Positions 48,826 through 58,298 are shown, counted from the first letter of the stretch. The stretch is DNA of 64,000 bases from Kluyveromyces lactis (GCF_000002515.2 NC_006039.1:1240001-1304000); one strand, 5' to 3'. Notes: generated by a model from the letters alone, not told the origin. Translations and numbers: made by a program.

Positions 48826-49386
48826 ATGGGCGAGGTGAAGAGTTACTTACGAAAATGGAGACGCTCTTCCATTCTTAAAAGAAGCAGTTTGAAGGATAAA
48901 CGGAAAGAAAATTGGGAACAACGTATAGAGAAGTCCTTGAGCGAATGCGATGACATTAAAAACTTATTGGCTGGTCGTCCAACGACACCTGATATTGCAA
49001 GAACGAATAATAGTACATTCCTTTCCAAGCGCTCTAGGGCTTTTGTTACAGAACCGTTATCGAACCAAGAATTGGATAAAATCAAATATATGAATTTTGC
49101 AATGGAGAGAGATTATAGAGCAGGTACTAGGCCAGTGATACCGAGAATGGATTCAACCAACAGACGAAAATTGAGCGTAAATCTCACCCCGACATCGATT
49201 TCAGCAGATGACTCCGAGAATAATGCGATAGTGAAAGACTTTTCTGAGTTCATTGAAATTTCTTTCAATAGTTTGAGCATTTCCGATGAATACACACCCC
49301 AACCAAGCTTTTCCAAAGAGTCCGAGGAACCTAGAACCGCCAGTTCTAAGAGTCTAGAAAGTCTATGGAGTAAAAATGTGAAATAG
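48826..49386 (+). CDS. Unrecognised 186-residue protein
   Basis: I do not recognise this protein. It starts MGEVKSYLRKWRRSS, a strongly basic N-terminus (to about residue 40) that could bind membrane or nucleic acid. A region with RPTTPDIART follows, where the TP could be a proline-directed phosphosite. A Ser/Glu-rich acidic C-terminus ends SLESLWSKNVK. No transmembrane segment, zinc finger or known motif is visible. The frame runs upstream to a TTG, but the ATG at 48826 has an A-rich context and a Reb1 motif lies upstream, supporting a real gene. It occupies a slot between RPP1 and GIC, where S. cerevisiae has no gene I can match. Confidence 0.6.
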   Translation: MGEVKSYLRKWRRSSILKRSSLKDKRKENWEQRIEKSLSECDDIKNLLAGRPTTPDIARTNNSTFLSKRSRAFVTEPLSNQELDKIKYMNFAMERDYRAGTRPVIPRMDSTNRRKLSVNLTPTSISADDSENNAIVKDFSEFIEISFNSLSISDEYTPQPSFSKESEEPRTASSKSLESLWSKNVK

Positions 49387-49857
49387 TCGTAATTGGTAAC
49401 CATGTTGGGTCAACTAATGACTTATCTAACCCACGAAAAAAAGCCGTAGAAACTTGAGAAAAAATAACGGCCGCCAAAAGAAAAAAAGAAGACATGAAAC
49501 CCAAGAAAAAAGAAAAAACCGGATTGGCGATGGTGAATTAGAGAGGTTAGAAAACATTAATTTTCGATCAACGAAACGTATCTGCATTCCTGAAGAGGGT
49601 GCGAAAATGAAAAATCGTGTTTTTACCTAATATAGGAATTCCTAAATTAACTGAATCCAGTAGTAGTTAACCATAGATGCGAAAAATGTCAGAAAATTGT
49701 GAAACCTAGGAATGCATGAAACATTACCACTGTGGACGCGGCCGATATATGTATATATAAACGGATAAACATGATCCAGGGTACAAAGGCCATGATTTGA
49801 ATCATCAGAAACCAGGCATTGCCGAATAAAACAACCAACAGATCTGGGCCAATACTT
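49387..49857. other. Intergenic to GIC
   Basis: About 470 bases. Polypurine runs (A-rich with GAAAAAAG units) at about 49433-49517. A TA-rich element (GTATATATAAAC) near 49750-49761 is a likely TATA box, about 100 bases before the GIC start. No ORF seen. Confidence 0.5.
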
Positions 49858-50964
49858 ATGATGAACGTACCTCAGATCAAGTCGATCTGGCTCGATGAAG
49901 ACGATGAAACAGAAAAATTATATGGTTTACAAGCTCACCAGCTTCTGGATTCTGACGATGATGATGAATTGGGCGTTGTAATGATCAATAGTGATAAACC
50001 TGTCTTAAGTAATAGGAAAAACATTAATCTTCCTCCATTGCCGCCAAATGCGTATGATAAACAATCTGGAAAGAAATCTTTCAAGAAGAAGAAGAACAGC
50101 CTCTTAAAACTGTTTCAAAATAAATCAAGTAAAGAAGAACCTCCTAAGTTAAAAATTTCTGTCCCATTTGGATTTAATCACATCTCACATGCAGATTCTA
50201 AGGCAGGATTTGAAATGCCTACTGCAGATTCACCACCACCATCTAACAGTCACTTACAGGATATACCGGAAAATACCAAATTTCCGACAAACTCAACAAT
50301 CAATTCCCCAACGCAAATGACTAAAGCTTTCGTAACAGATGCAATTCCATATGCTAAACACCATCTGGTTTCTAGAGGGTCATCTACAAAACGTTCTTCG
50401 GTTGGATCCAGTACGTACTCGAACCAAAGAGTGACATCAACTTCAACAATGGCTACCTCCTTGCTAAACGATTCGCATATGCGTTCCATTTCAAAATTAA
50501 CTACCCTAGAGAAGACACATTTGAAGCATAAATATTCTCAATCAGATGCCAGTGAAGTAGATGTCGATTTCCTAAAAAACTATCAGTTCCCAACTTTGCT
50601 AGAAGAACAATCAATCCTCCAGGTATCAACACCTGAAACGGGAGACAAGAAAATAGACAAATTCCAATGGGAAACACCAGTAAATTCTGCGGATCTTTTA
50701 GAGACTATGCTTTTGGATGACTTGAAATCAGTACCAAAAAAATCAATTACACCAAAGCACTCATTGAAAAGAAACTCTGATCCAATTCTGACACCAATTT
50801 TAAGGCCATCAGAATACTTAGACTCTCCAAGAACCAGAAGGTCAGTTGATGATGTTTTATTATGCTATCTACAGCCTAGTGATGCTGGATCGTCATTGGA
50901 TGAAAGCTCTAGTGAGTTTTCCTACGCTAGAAATTCAAACATTTACTATAAATCTATTCTATGA
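49858..50964 (+). CDS. GIC1: Cdc42 effector of the Gic family
   Basis: A 368-residue protein (S. cerevisiae Gic1: 314, Gic2: 383), an effector of Cdc42 in bud-site actin and septin organisation. The N-terminal block QIKSIWLDEDDE and LYGLQ is shared with Gic1. The CRIB motif ISVPFGFNHISHAD (about 100-113) carries the I-S-x-P and H-x-x-H positions that bind GTP-Cdc42, preceded by a polybasic stretch (KKSFKKKKN) suited to phosphoinositide binding. The conserved C-terminal segment RRSVDDVLLCYLQ matches the Gic RxSVDDVLKFY block. Single copy ancestral to GIC1/GIC2. Start at the first of two adjacent ATGs; the frame is open upstream only to a TTG. Confidence 0.92.
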   Translation: MMNVPQIKSIWLDEDDETEKLYGLQAHQLLDSDDDDELGVVMINSDKPVLSNRKNINLPPLPPNAYDKQSGKKSFKKKKNSLLKLFQNKSSKEEPPKLKISVPFGFNHISHADSKAGFEMPTADSPPPSNSHLQDIPENTKFPTNSTINSPTQMTKAFVTDAIPYAKHHLVSRGSSTKRSSVGSSTYSNQRVTSTSTMATSLLNDSHMRSISKLTTLEKTHLKHKYSQSDASEVDVDFLKNYQFPTLLEEQSILQVSTPETGDKKIDKFQWETPVNSADLLETMLLDDLKSVPKKSITPKHSLKRNSDPILTPILRPSEYLDSPRTRRSVDDVLLCYLQPSDAGSSLDESSSEFSYARNSNIYYKSIL

Positions 50965-51283
50965 TCTTCACCCGTGGCCAGGGCCATTCCATTCACTTTC
51001 ACAATTGTTCTCAAGAAAATATACCCATCTTTCACTCGTTATTGCATTTACTGAAATCAGCTCTCTTTTTGATACAGATTAACCCTTCGTCGTTCATTTA
51101 TTAATAATTAATCCCCAATCTGCATGTGTACAGATATACACTCATTGTACGTCTTTCAATTGGCGCCATCCAACGTTATTTTCGTTTCCAGTAAACTGTT
51201 CTTTCCAAATTAGCAATTGTACAGATAGTTTTCTTTTGTATTAACTCTGATATAAGATCATTCCCATAGCAATTATAAAGTTC
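50965..51283. other. Convergent gap GIC-VMA22
   Basis: About 319 bases between converging genes, pyrimidine-rich and without recognised elements. Confidence 0.5.
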
Positions 51284-51796
51284 TTAAGCTGAATTTGACA
51301 GAGTCCCTAGTGCGTCAAGTAGACCATTAAGAGTACGTCGAAGTTCTAGTAGTTGATAAAGTACCGGCATCGAAGCTTTGAAAGATAATTGACATTGTTT
51401 CAAAGAGCTTGGGATTGAAAGGGCACCTCCGAACATATATATAGGATCCTTCTTCACCTTTGCCAATAGTTTTTCTCTTTGTTTTCTCTTCTTTAAATTC
51501 TCATTGGTTGCTTCATCTTTCTCAGGAATGATTTCTTCGTCATTGGCAATATGCAACGGCTCTTCAGTCTCCGAAACAGAGTGCTTGTCATTAATGGAGA
51601 TATACCTGTTTCCTGTATAAGTTTCGTCCCAGTAATCCTTACCATATGATCCTCGAAGTGTGTTCTTATTGTGATAATTCGCTCTGCTCAACTGATGGTA
51701 ACCTTCTTCAAAACTAGCTTGCAACTGCTCTAATAGAGAATCATAGGTTGCAAGATTCTTAACAATGAGTTGATATATGTCATCCTCCGTCATCAT
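51284..51796 (-). CDS. VMA22: V-ATPase assembly factor Vma22
   Basis: A 170-residue protein (S. cerevisiae Vma22: 181), an ER factor that with Vma12 assembles the Vo sector of the vacuolar ATPase. The diagnostic block DPIYMFGGALSIPSSL and KQCQLSFKASM lies near residues 116-145. Helical N- and C-terminal segments flank a charged low-complexity centre. It is divergent from MED21 over about 220 bases. YHR060W beside GIC1 (YHR061C) in S. cerevisiae supports the call. Confidence 0.92.
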   Translation of the reverse strand: MMTEDDIYQLIVKNLATYDSLLEQLQASFEEGYHQLSRANYHNKNTLRGSYGKDYWDETYTGNRYISINDKHSVSETEEPLHIANDEEIIPEKDEATNENLKKRKQREKLLAKVKKDPIYMFGGALSIPSSLKQCQLSFKASMPVLYQLLELRRTLNGLLDALGTLSNSA

Positions 51797-52016
51797 TGGT
51801 TTCCTAGCGTCTATTAATATCCAAATCGTGGCAGTTTCTTCTCATATTACGTATATTATTCAGTCATAAACGTTTTAAACCAAACTTTTGAAGTTGTCTG
51901 AAATATTTGTAACTTAATCATAGTCAATGATTTATATAAACGAATTCGAAGGTGAAAGAAAGTTAGCAATATTGCGACAAACCAGCTCCAGTAGAGGCAA
52001 GGAAGAGTGTACAAAA

Positions 52017-52448
52017 ATGACCGATAGATTAACCCAGTTACAAATATGTTTGGACCAAATGATGGAACAATTTTGCGGTGCAGTAAATTATGTCGATAAG
52101 AACCATGGTTTTGAACCAAGTAACGATTCAGAAGAGCAGATGTCAGATCCTCAGGCCCACATTGTTGAGGAAAAGGAATTTGAAAAGAACATAGATGAAT
52201 TGACAACAGACATCATACTTAAAACAAGGCAGATAATGGCTCTAATAGATTCTCTACCCGGAGTAGACGTATCTGCACAAGAGCAACTACATAGGATAGA
52301 TTCACTACAGAAACAATTGATCAAAATGGAGAAGGAAAAGATAGACGCGATAAAAAGGAAGGACGCTTTGCAAGAAAAAGTAAGAACACTTACCCAAGAC
52401 TTTACGATTGGCATTAATGAATCGAAGACAGAAGCACGCTTAGTATAA
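52017..52448 (+). CDS. MED21: Mediator middle-module subunit Med21/Srb7
   Basis: A 143-residue Mediator subunit (S. cerevisiae Srb7: 140) that pairs with Med7 in the middle module of the RNA polymerase II co-activator. The highly conserved N-terminus [19 protein letters not shown] is seen. The C-terminal half is a long helix or coiled coil ([19 protein letters not shown]). An in-frame ATG at 51927 would add 30 residues, but the family starts at MTDRLTQLQ, so I chose 52017. YDR308C in S. cerevisiae, beside PMT7. Confidence 0.94.
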   Translation: MTDRLTQLQICLDQMMEQFCGAVNYVDKNHGFEPSNDSEEQMSDPQAHIVEEKEFEKNIDELTTDIILKTRQIMALIDSLPGVDVSAQEQLHRIDSLQKQLIKMEKEKIDAIKRKDALQEKVRTLTQDFTIGINESKTEARLV

Positions 52449-52591
52449 GAAAGGAATCATTTTGAAATCTTCGGTAGAAATTGGGTCACATGTTAACGTC
52501 AAATTGCGAGTAAGAATACTTTTACATAGTGTCTAATGTATCAAGTGGTATATAGTAGATATTTAGCTTCTTTTCCTTTTCTTCTTCTCCG

Positions 52592-52624
52592 AAACGATGT
52601 CAGACAGATTGTCTGACATCGTTT
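52592..52624. repeat. Perfect 15-bp inverted repeat with 3-base loop
   Basis: AAACGATGTCAGACA (52592-52606) and its exact reverse complement (52610-52624) are separated by GAT and followed by a T-run. It lies midway between the converging MED21 and PMT7 genes. In RNA from either strand it would fold into a very stable hairpin. Function unknown: a bidirectional 3'-end signal, an antisense barrier or a remnant element are possibilities. Confidence 0.85.
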
Positions 52625-52712
52625 ATTTTTATAATGACACGCAACATCATCACTAAACATAGCATCCGCATGCCCCGTCATGCCACCACCGCTCGCTGTG
52701 ATATTCTTGGTT

Positions 52713-54602
52713 CTATAACACAGAGAACTGTGAAAGAATGATCACCGCAAATAATAGAGAGGGCATATACTGGTTAACGGAAAGATTTCTGTGCAGGCTG
52801 TAAGTAAAAATGTATAAGTGCAGGATCCAACCTAAAAATGCCTCCAAGGTGACTTCTCTTTTCATTAATTGGTTTGCAGTGGTATTAAGTAAAGTATCTT
52901 CAAAAATATTCCAAGATAACCAGGAATATGCTTCCATGAAAGTGTACACGCCCACAGATACCGTAGAAGTTATCCATAAGATTTTACCGATTTGGTTGTT
53001 ATTGTCGAAAAGAATCGGCCAAGACAGGCAATCAGGTGGAGACATGCTCGTATTATCGATGTTTTGCCTTTTGTTCAATCTGAATTGACCAACAACGTAC
53101 TCAAAAGCCAATTTATAGAAAGGGTATTCAGGGGCCCATTTGTATTTCTCAACAACTCCAGCCTCAGGCGAGCTGACAAAGTCAATATAAAACAATGCTC
53201 TATTGACTCTGGCAGGATCGACACAGAGAACCTCTTGACGCCTGTCACCCCAATGCGGAATTTTGATTTCATGTGAAAGCAACGAACAACGGCGAGCTGG
53301 ATTCTTTAAAACAATGAATTGTTTGAAAGGTCTCAAAACTTCTCTGAATGATGCTTTCCCTTGAATTTCAATTTTCCATAATTCATCTTGATCCCCTTGA
53401 TAGTCACTGTCACCCGTTACTGATATTCTCTTATCATATTCTTTGTCTGATATTGGAGGTTTTTCCTCAGAAGCTCTCAATAATTGACCTGTTTTCTTGT
53501 TTCTCAACTTCACCTTGTCCGTTTGTTTTACTAATGCGTTCGAACCTGTCTGTTCAGTGTTTCTTCCTTTATTAGATTCAATGATCCAAAAGTTAGCCTC
53601 ATCATCTGGATCGTCAGAAACTGTTACCAATGTGTCGTTAGATTTAGGGTATGGTATTTCTAAGGCTGATAGATATCCGCCCAAAGAATTAACATGGCGA
53701 AGCCTAATTGAACTGCCGTAAATGATGGAAGATGGAATATCATTGTGCTGGCTCATCGAATAATGCTGGAAAGATGACGACATGTACGCTATTGAGTTTG
53801 ACGATGTTGTGAAACCACCAATTAATGATGAGTAAGAGTACCATAAAGACATCAAGGGAATAACGACGAAGAACAATAACCTACAAAACATAATGGCAAA
53901 AAGTTGTCTGTTTTTAACATCCAAATCACCCACAACAATCCAAAGTGATTTCAAAGAAACTATAATGAGCCATATCCAAGAGACCAACCCTATGAATTTC
54001 CCACTTATAACGAAAATCAATGACATCGAAACAAGTGTTATATTCATGTACCAATCGACGGAAAAGTCTTTGGAGGCCTGAAATTTCCTCCAATGTAAGA
54101 TTAGCAACGTTAAGGCTAGCAAATGATAAGAGTCAAAGTTGAGCGTATAAATTAAATCTTGGAAACTTGATATCTGCGAGAACATTATCGTTACTAGGAA
54201 GCTAATCATTACTGACACGCTAGATTTCCTTAAAATACCGTATAACGTTACCAGGACGCTAGCCAAGACCACGTTATTTGCTGTTTTCCAGAACTCAATA
54301 TTCAAAGAGTACATATCAGTAAGCTTCGCCAGCACCTCAATTAATGTTGGTACACTGGTTGCAATGAAAAACTTACCCTTTATTCTATCAGTAATTTGAT
54401 TCCAAATCTCAAACTCACTAGTAGAAATATCGCCATATCTATCAGAATGAACCATTGAAAGATAACCAACTGTTAAAGCACTCAATGCCAGGTCCCAGAC
54501 GAGGCTATCTTCATATGGTAGCGAATCACCTTTGATAAATGACTGGTAATCATGTTTGATATAGGCTTTAAATCTGCCTTTTCGAACTGGGTTTGTACTC
54601 AT
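52713..54602 (-). CDS. PMT7: Putative protein O-mannosyltransferase Pmt7
   Basis: A 629-residue multi-pass protein (S. cerevisiae Pmt7, YDR307W: 662), the divergent member of the PMT family whose enzymatic activity is not well shown. Several hydrophobic segments flank a central lumenal MIR-type region (RLRHVNSLGGYLSALEIPYP, NFWIIESN, VKLRNKKTGQLLRA). The last quarter has more membrane spans (WPILFDNNNQIGKILWITS onward). The typical PMT N-terminal lumenal loop with Asp-Glu is not obvious. Converges with MED21 across the 15-bp hairpin and diverges from the next membrane-protein gene. Confidence 0.9.
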   Translation of the reverse strand: MSTNPVRKGRFKAYIKHDYQSFIKGDSLPYEDSLVWDLALSALTVGYLSMVHSDRYGDISTSEFEIWNQITDRIKGKFFIATSVPTLIEVLAKLTDMYSLNIEFWKTANNVVLASVLVTLYGILRKSSVSVMISFLVTIMFSQISSFQDLIYTLNFDSYHLLALTLLILHWRKFQASKDFSVDWYMNITLVSMSLIFVISGKFIGLVSWIWLIIVSLKSLWIVVGDLDVKNRQLFAIMFCRLLFFVVIPLMSLWYSYSSLIGGFTTSSNSIAYMSSSFQHYSMSQHNDIPSSIIYGSSIRLRHVNSLGGYLSALEIPYPKSNDTLVTVSDDPDDEANFWIIESNKGRNTEQTGSNALVKQTDKVKLRNKKTGQLLRASEEKPPISDKEYDKRISVTGDSDYQGDQDELWKIEIQGKASFREVLRPFKQFIVLKNPARRCSLLSHEIKIPHWGDRRQEVLCVDPARVNRALFYIDFVSSPEAGVVEKYKWAPEYPFYKLAFEYVVGQFRLNKRQNIDNTSMSPPDCLSWPILFDNNNQIGKILWITSTVSVGVYTFMEAYSWLSWNIFEDTLLNTTANQLMKREVTLEAFLGWILHLYIFTYSLHRNLSVNQYMPSLLFAVIILSQFSVL

Positions 54603-55152
54603 CGTTAATCTCTGACCAGGATTGATCTCTACCTAGCAACAGGATCCCGTGAAGTACACTAAAGATTGATATTGTTTCTAGCCAATGAAAACAAGCTTGT
54701 TTGGATCGAATGTGGTAAGCATCAGTTCACTTTCCAACGTTAATCGAGGTTCCTTTATTTTTGTATCTAAGGTGGTCATATGAATCTATTATTAGTTGAA
54801 ATATTTCAAAGTCAGTTCAAATGACTGTCACGTGAGAGAATGATCTATTTTAGTTTCGCAGCACGATGGATGCCACCGTGAACCTCCACGCATACACTGA
54901 AAGCAACTCGGAAGTTAATAAGCCACTATCGATCCAATAGATTCATCAACAGGTTTGTTCTCGAGAGCTTTTTCGCGTTTGTGTTTGTTCGAGTTTTCAA
55001 ATTTGACACAAAATATTCAATAAAGACGTCAGTTTTATCAATATCGTAATCACTAAGGATGTCTGTCCAAAAACAAAACGGCTTGAACCTGAAACTAAAC
55101 TTATGAATAGCCAATAGTTCAGAGTAATTTCAACCAAGTCATCAACTATACA
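54603..55152. promoter_or_regulatory. Divergent promoter PMT7 / unrecognised membrane-protein gene
   Basis: About 550 bases. GTCACGTGA at 54827-54835 is a Cbf1-type E-box. No ORF with family resemblance and no RNA gene seen. Confidence 0.45.
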
Positions 55153-57036
55153 ATGAGTAAACCCAGGCTTGGAAATCCGAATAAGTTGCCACATGCTCTT
55201 GGGCGGCAGTTTCTAGATGAAAATTCGAGCACAACGACAGATAGCGAAAAAGAGAGTTTTGACTTCACAGCATTGATGAAGAGGTTGAAAGAAACCAGGA
55301 AGACTACAATGCCAAGAAGAAATACCAAGGAAAATTTGTTGGCCACTACTCAACATGATTTGAATGAGTATCCTTATCCAATTAACAAAAACAATGAGAA
55401 TCAGAATTTGGAAATGAATAATAGCGATTTTGATAATGATGATAGCAAGGAAAACGATACAGATTCCGAGATAGAACTGTCATGGAGGCCATTAGATGAG
55501 ATTGAATTGAAAAGAAGAGCCATTAATAAAACTGATAAACTTTTTAAACCGATGGGTGATTTGAATGGCGAATTTACATCTGAAAAGATAAGTGAAAAAT
55601 GTGCTAAACTTCTTGGGTATCCTCTTCCTGATTACATCAAACGTCCACAAAGAGTTAGCTTAGTTGAAAAAGGGAATGTCATTGAATTCAAGGACTATCA
55701 AAATCAACAGAAGTCCCTTTTTCACAATAAAGATTTCAAATTCGAGTATCCTGTGAAGCGTGGACATGAAGAGGGTGAGGACGATAAAGAGTACTTTCAA
55801 GTAGAAGAAGTACTTCGAACCATCAAGGAAGACATAAAGCAAACGTATTCTAAAGTTGATAACATTAACAATTTCATTCAAAGTAGGATTGATACCGGCC
55901 ATAAAGAAGCCAAAGCAGAAGAGAAAGAGAAAGAGAACAACAAGATAAGAGAAGAAATACCAGGAATGTTCCCGCAAAAAATTGTATACCTCAATCACTT
56001 TATTGATCCTCCTGAAAAACAGCCAACTTATTTCAATGCGCTTATGAACATGAAATGGATAGTTTCATGGCCAGTGAAATGGAAAGTTGCTTATTTTGTC
56101 ACCGTACATATTTTGTCGTTCTCAGACGAACAATACACTTTCTCAGGTAAATCTTACGACCTACTGACTAATACCAAATACCTAACTTTATCTGAAGTTG
56201 ATAGGCTTTTTGGTTGCTATATGACTATTTACGTGATATCAAGAAACATATATGATATTACTTTCTCCATCAGGGAAATCTATGATTATGCATACCAATA
56301 CTTAATGGAATATGATGAATTGCATCCAATTTTGAGAAAATACTGGAAAGAGCTATTCATATATGGCCTAATGAATGCGATTCTTGTTTCAATAGGAGCT
56401 TCTGCCATACATTTATGTTTGGCTCCTGATGGAAATTCTTCTCCGATTTACACCTGCCTCTGGCACATAGGATTTGGTTCTTCCCAGAGAGTTGGATTTG
56501 CAGTAATGCTCATAATATTTTATATTGATTTGACACAAGAGGGTTTGAATAGGTTTAAAAAGCAAGCGGATGATCTGAAGGAACAGGAAGATTTGGCACA
56601 AAGAAGGGTGAACAAGAATCAGAACGCTAACATTTTCAAAGATAAAAGTACGGTAATGAATTTTTGCAAGAGCAGAGACGTAGATGAAGACATTCTTCTG
56701 GAGTCAACCCCGCCTTTGAACCCACCATCAATTTTACATAGCCCCTTGCTCAAAAAGTCCACAAAAGTTGAACAGAACGAATCAATAAAACTGGTTTCTG
56801 TATCAAGTGTCGAACACTTTGAAGAAAGCTACGTTCCTCTTCTGAGAGAAAGATTAGATGAAGAAACCAATAAAAGCAGTAAAACAATTCCATCAAAAAA
56901 TTTTCTACTTAGTACCATGGTAAAGATAATCGTATTTACATCAACCTTCCTTCAGCAACCTGTTAAGACAATGAAGAAGTTAATGCCATATAAAATATAC
57001 AATTCTGTCAGAAAGGCAATAAACGCCCCAACTTAG
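55153..57036 (+). CDS. Unrecognised 627-residue membrane protein
   Basis: I cannot name this protein. Residues 1-290 are hydrophilic and charged, with an acidic Asn/Asp-rich block (NNSDFDNDDSKENDTDSE) and a segment that looks conserved (KLLGYPLPDYIKRP). Four hydrophobic stretches follow: about 310-324 (WKVAYFVTVHILSF), 353-364 (LFGCYMTIYVIS), 402-424 (FIYGLMNAILVSIGASAIHL) and 446-460 (RVGFAVMLIIFYIDL). A basic amphipathic C-terminus follows, with proline-directed Ser/Thr (LLESTPPLNPP). The layout of long disordered N-terminus, few spans and basic tail resembles nuclear envelope or ER proteins, but this is a guess. It lies between PMT7 and TFB3, at a break in S. cerevisiae synteny. Confidence 0.75.
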   Translation: MSKPRLGNPNKLPHALGRQFLDENSSTTTDSEKESFDFTALMKRLKETRKTTMPRRNTKENLLATTQHDLNEYPYPINKNNENQNLEMNNSDFDNDDSKENDTDSEIELSWRPLDEIELKRRAINKTDKLFKPMGDLNGEFTSEKISEKCAKLLGYPLPDYIKRPQRVSLVEKGNVIEFKDYQNQQKSLFHNKDFKFEYPVKRGHEEGEDDKEYFQVEEVLRTIKEDIKQTYSKVDNINNFIQSRIDTGHKEAKAEEKEKENNKIREEIPGMFPQKIVYLNHFIDPPEKQPTYFNALMNMKWIVSWPVKWKVAYFVTVHILSFSDEQYTFSGKSYDLLTNTKYLTLSEVDRLFGCYMTIYVISRNIYDITFSIREIYDYAYQYLMEYDELHPILRKYWKELFIYGLMNAILVSIGASAIHLCLAPDGNSSPIYTCLWHIGFGSSQRVGFAVMLIIFYIDLTQEGLNRFKKQADDLKEQEDLAQRRVNKNQNANIFKDKSTVMNFCKSRDVDEDILLESTPPLNPPSILHSPLLKKSTKVEQNESIKLVSVSSVEHFEESYVPLLRERLDEETNKSSKTIPSKNFLLSTMVKIIVFTSTFLQQPVKTMKKLMPYKIYNSVRKAINAPT

Positions 57037-57341
57037 CTAATAAAAAATCATATATACACAATATAACCACATTTTGCTCACCAACGCAGTAGGTCTCCTC
57101 AGTAAATGCTCCCTTTACTGTCTTCAGTATCATTTGCCTGCCGCATAAGTAATCCTTTTCTCATCATTTTGTGATTTTAGCTGTCTCTGTCATACAATAT
57201 CATTCAATATCGGTGGTATAAAACAAGAAACCTTTATTTGAAAAGTTGATGATAAATAATGAACAAATTGTAAGGACAATGAATAAGAAATAGATATCAA
57301 ACTAAATCATCTGGGACTACGAATCAACGTGAATCGTCATC
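57037..57341. other. Intergenic before TFB3
   Basis: About 305 bases; TFB3 promoter. No elements recognised. Confidence 0.45.
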
Positions 57342-58298
57342 ATGGATGAAGATGAGAAGAAGGACATGTGTCCTATCTGTAAAACAGACAGGTATCTATC
57401 GCCTGATATGAAGTTTTTGATCAATCCAGAATGCTATCATAAAATTTGTGAATCATGCGTGGATCGTATATTCAGTTTGGGTCCTGCTCAGTGTCCATAC
57501 GAAGGGTGCGATAAAATTTTGAGAAGAAATAAGTTCAAGACCCAAATCTTTGATGATGTAGGTGTCGAGAAGGAAGTTGATATAAGAAAACGTGTTTTCA
57601 ATGTGTTTAACAAGACGCTGGAAGATTTCGATAACAACCAAGACGATTATGATAAATACCTAGAAGAAGTGGAAGATATTATATACAACTTAGACCATGG
57701 TATTGATATGGAGAAGACCGAGGAGAGGTTACGAACCTACGAAGAATTAAACAAACAGCTAATCATGGCAAATTTAGAGCGGAGCAAACAAGATGTCGCT
57801 AACTTCGAACAGAGACAGAAGTTTGAAAAGGAAATGAAGTTAAAGAAAAGACTACTAGAGAAACAGATAGAAGAAGAAGAGAGGGCTAATAGGGAGTGGG
57901 CAAAGAGAGAAATTGTCAACCAGCTCACAGTGAATGAAGATGCTGAGGAAGTTATTGAAAATGTGAAAAAGACTGTCAAGCTAAAGAAATCCTCTGCCAG
58001 AAGGAAGCTCGAAGAATTAAATAAAGTGTTAAGAAACAATCCTTACATGACAATGACAAATGGTAGAATGAAGAAGAAAGATACTGTACCGTTCACACCA
58101 TTCAATGGGGACAGGGATTTACACAAAAGATACGAATTGGTTGAAAACGAGTATAATGATTCTTTCATCAGAGACTTACAAAAGAAGAAGGAATATATAG
58201 CCTCAGGATTCAGGGCGGACTTCATTTATGATAGAATGTTAACAGAGGCATTCATGGGTCTTGGTTGTATCATTAGCGAAGAATTACAATCCTCTTAG
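57342..58298 (+). CDS. TFB3: TFIIH/NEF3 subunit Tfb3 (MAT1 homologue)
   Basis: A 318-residue protein (S. cerevisiae Tfb3: 321) that links the Kin28-Ccl1 kinase to core TFIIH. The N-terminal RING runs from C10 to about residue 60 (CPICKTDRYLSPDMKFL, then CYHKICESC and CPYEGC). A long charged helical region (about 95-235) is the arch-type helix. The C-terminus (ASGFRADFIYDRMLTEAFMG) is the kinase-activating part. Its last 15 coding bases overlap the end of CGI121 on the opposite strand. Neighbours link it to MRPL28 (YDR462W) as in S. cerevisiae. Confidence 0.96.
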   Translation: MDEDEKKDMCPICKTDRYLSPDMKFLINPECYHKICESCVDRIFSLGPAQCPYEGCDKILRRNKFKTQIFDDVGVEKEVDIRKRVFNVFNKTLEDFDNNQDDYDKYLEEVEDIIYNLDHGIDMEKTEERLRTYEELNKQLIMANLERSKQDVANFEQRQKFEKEMKLKKRLLEKQIEEEERANREWAKREIVNQLTVNEDAEEVIENVKKTVKLKKSSARRKLEELNKVLRNNPYMTMTNGRMKKKDTVPFTPFNGDRDLHKRYELVENEYNDSFIRDLQKKKEYIASGFRADFIYDRMLTEAFMGLGCIISEELQSS

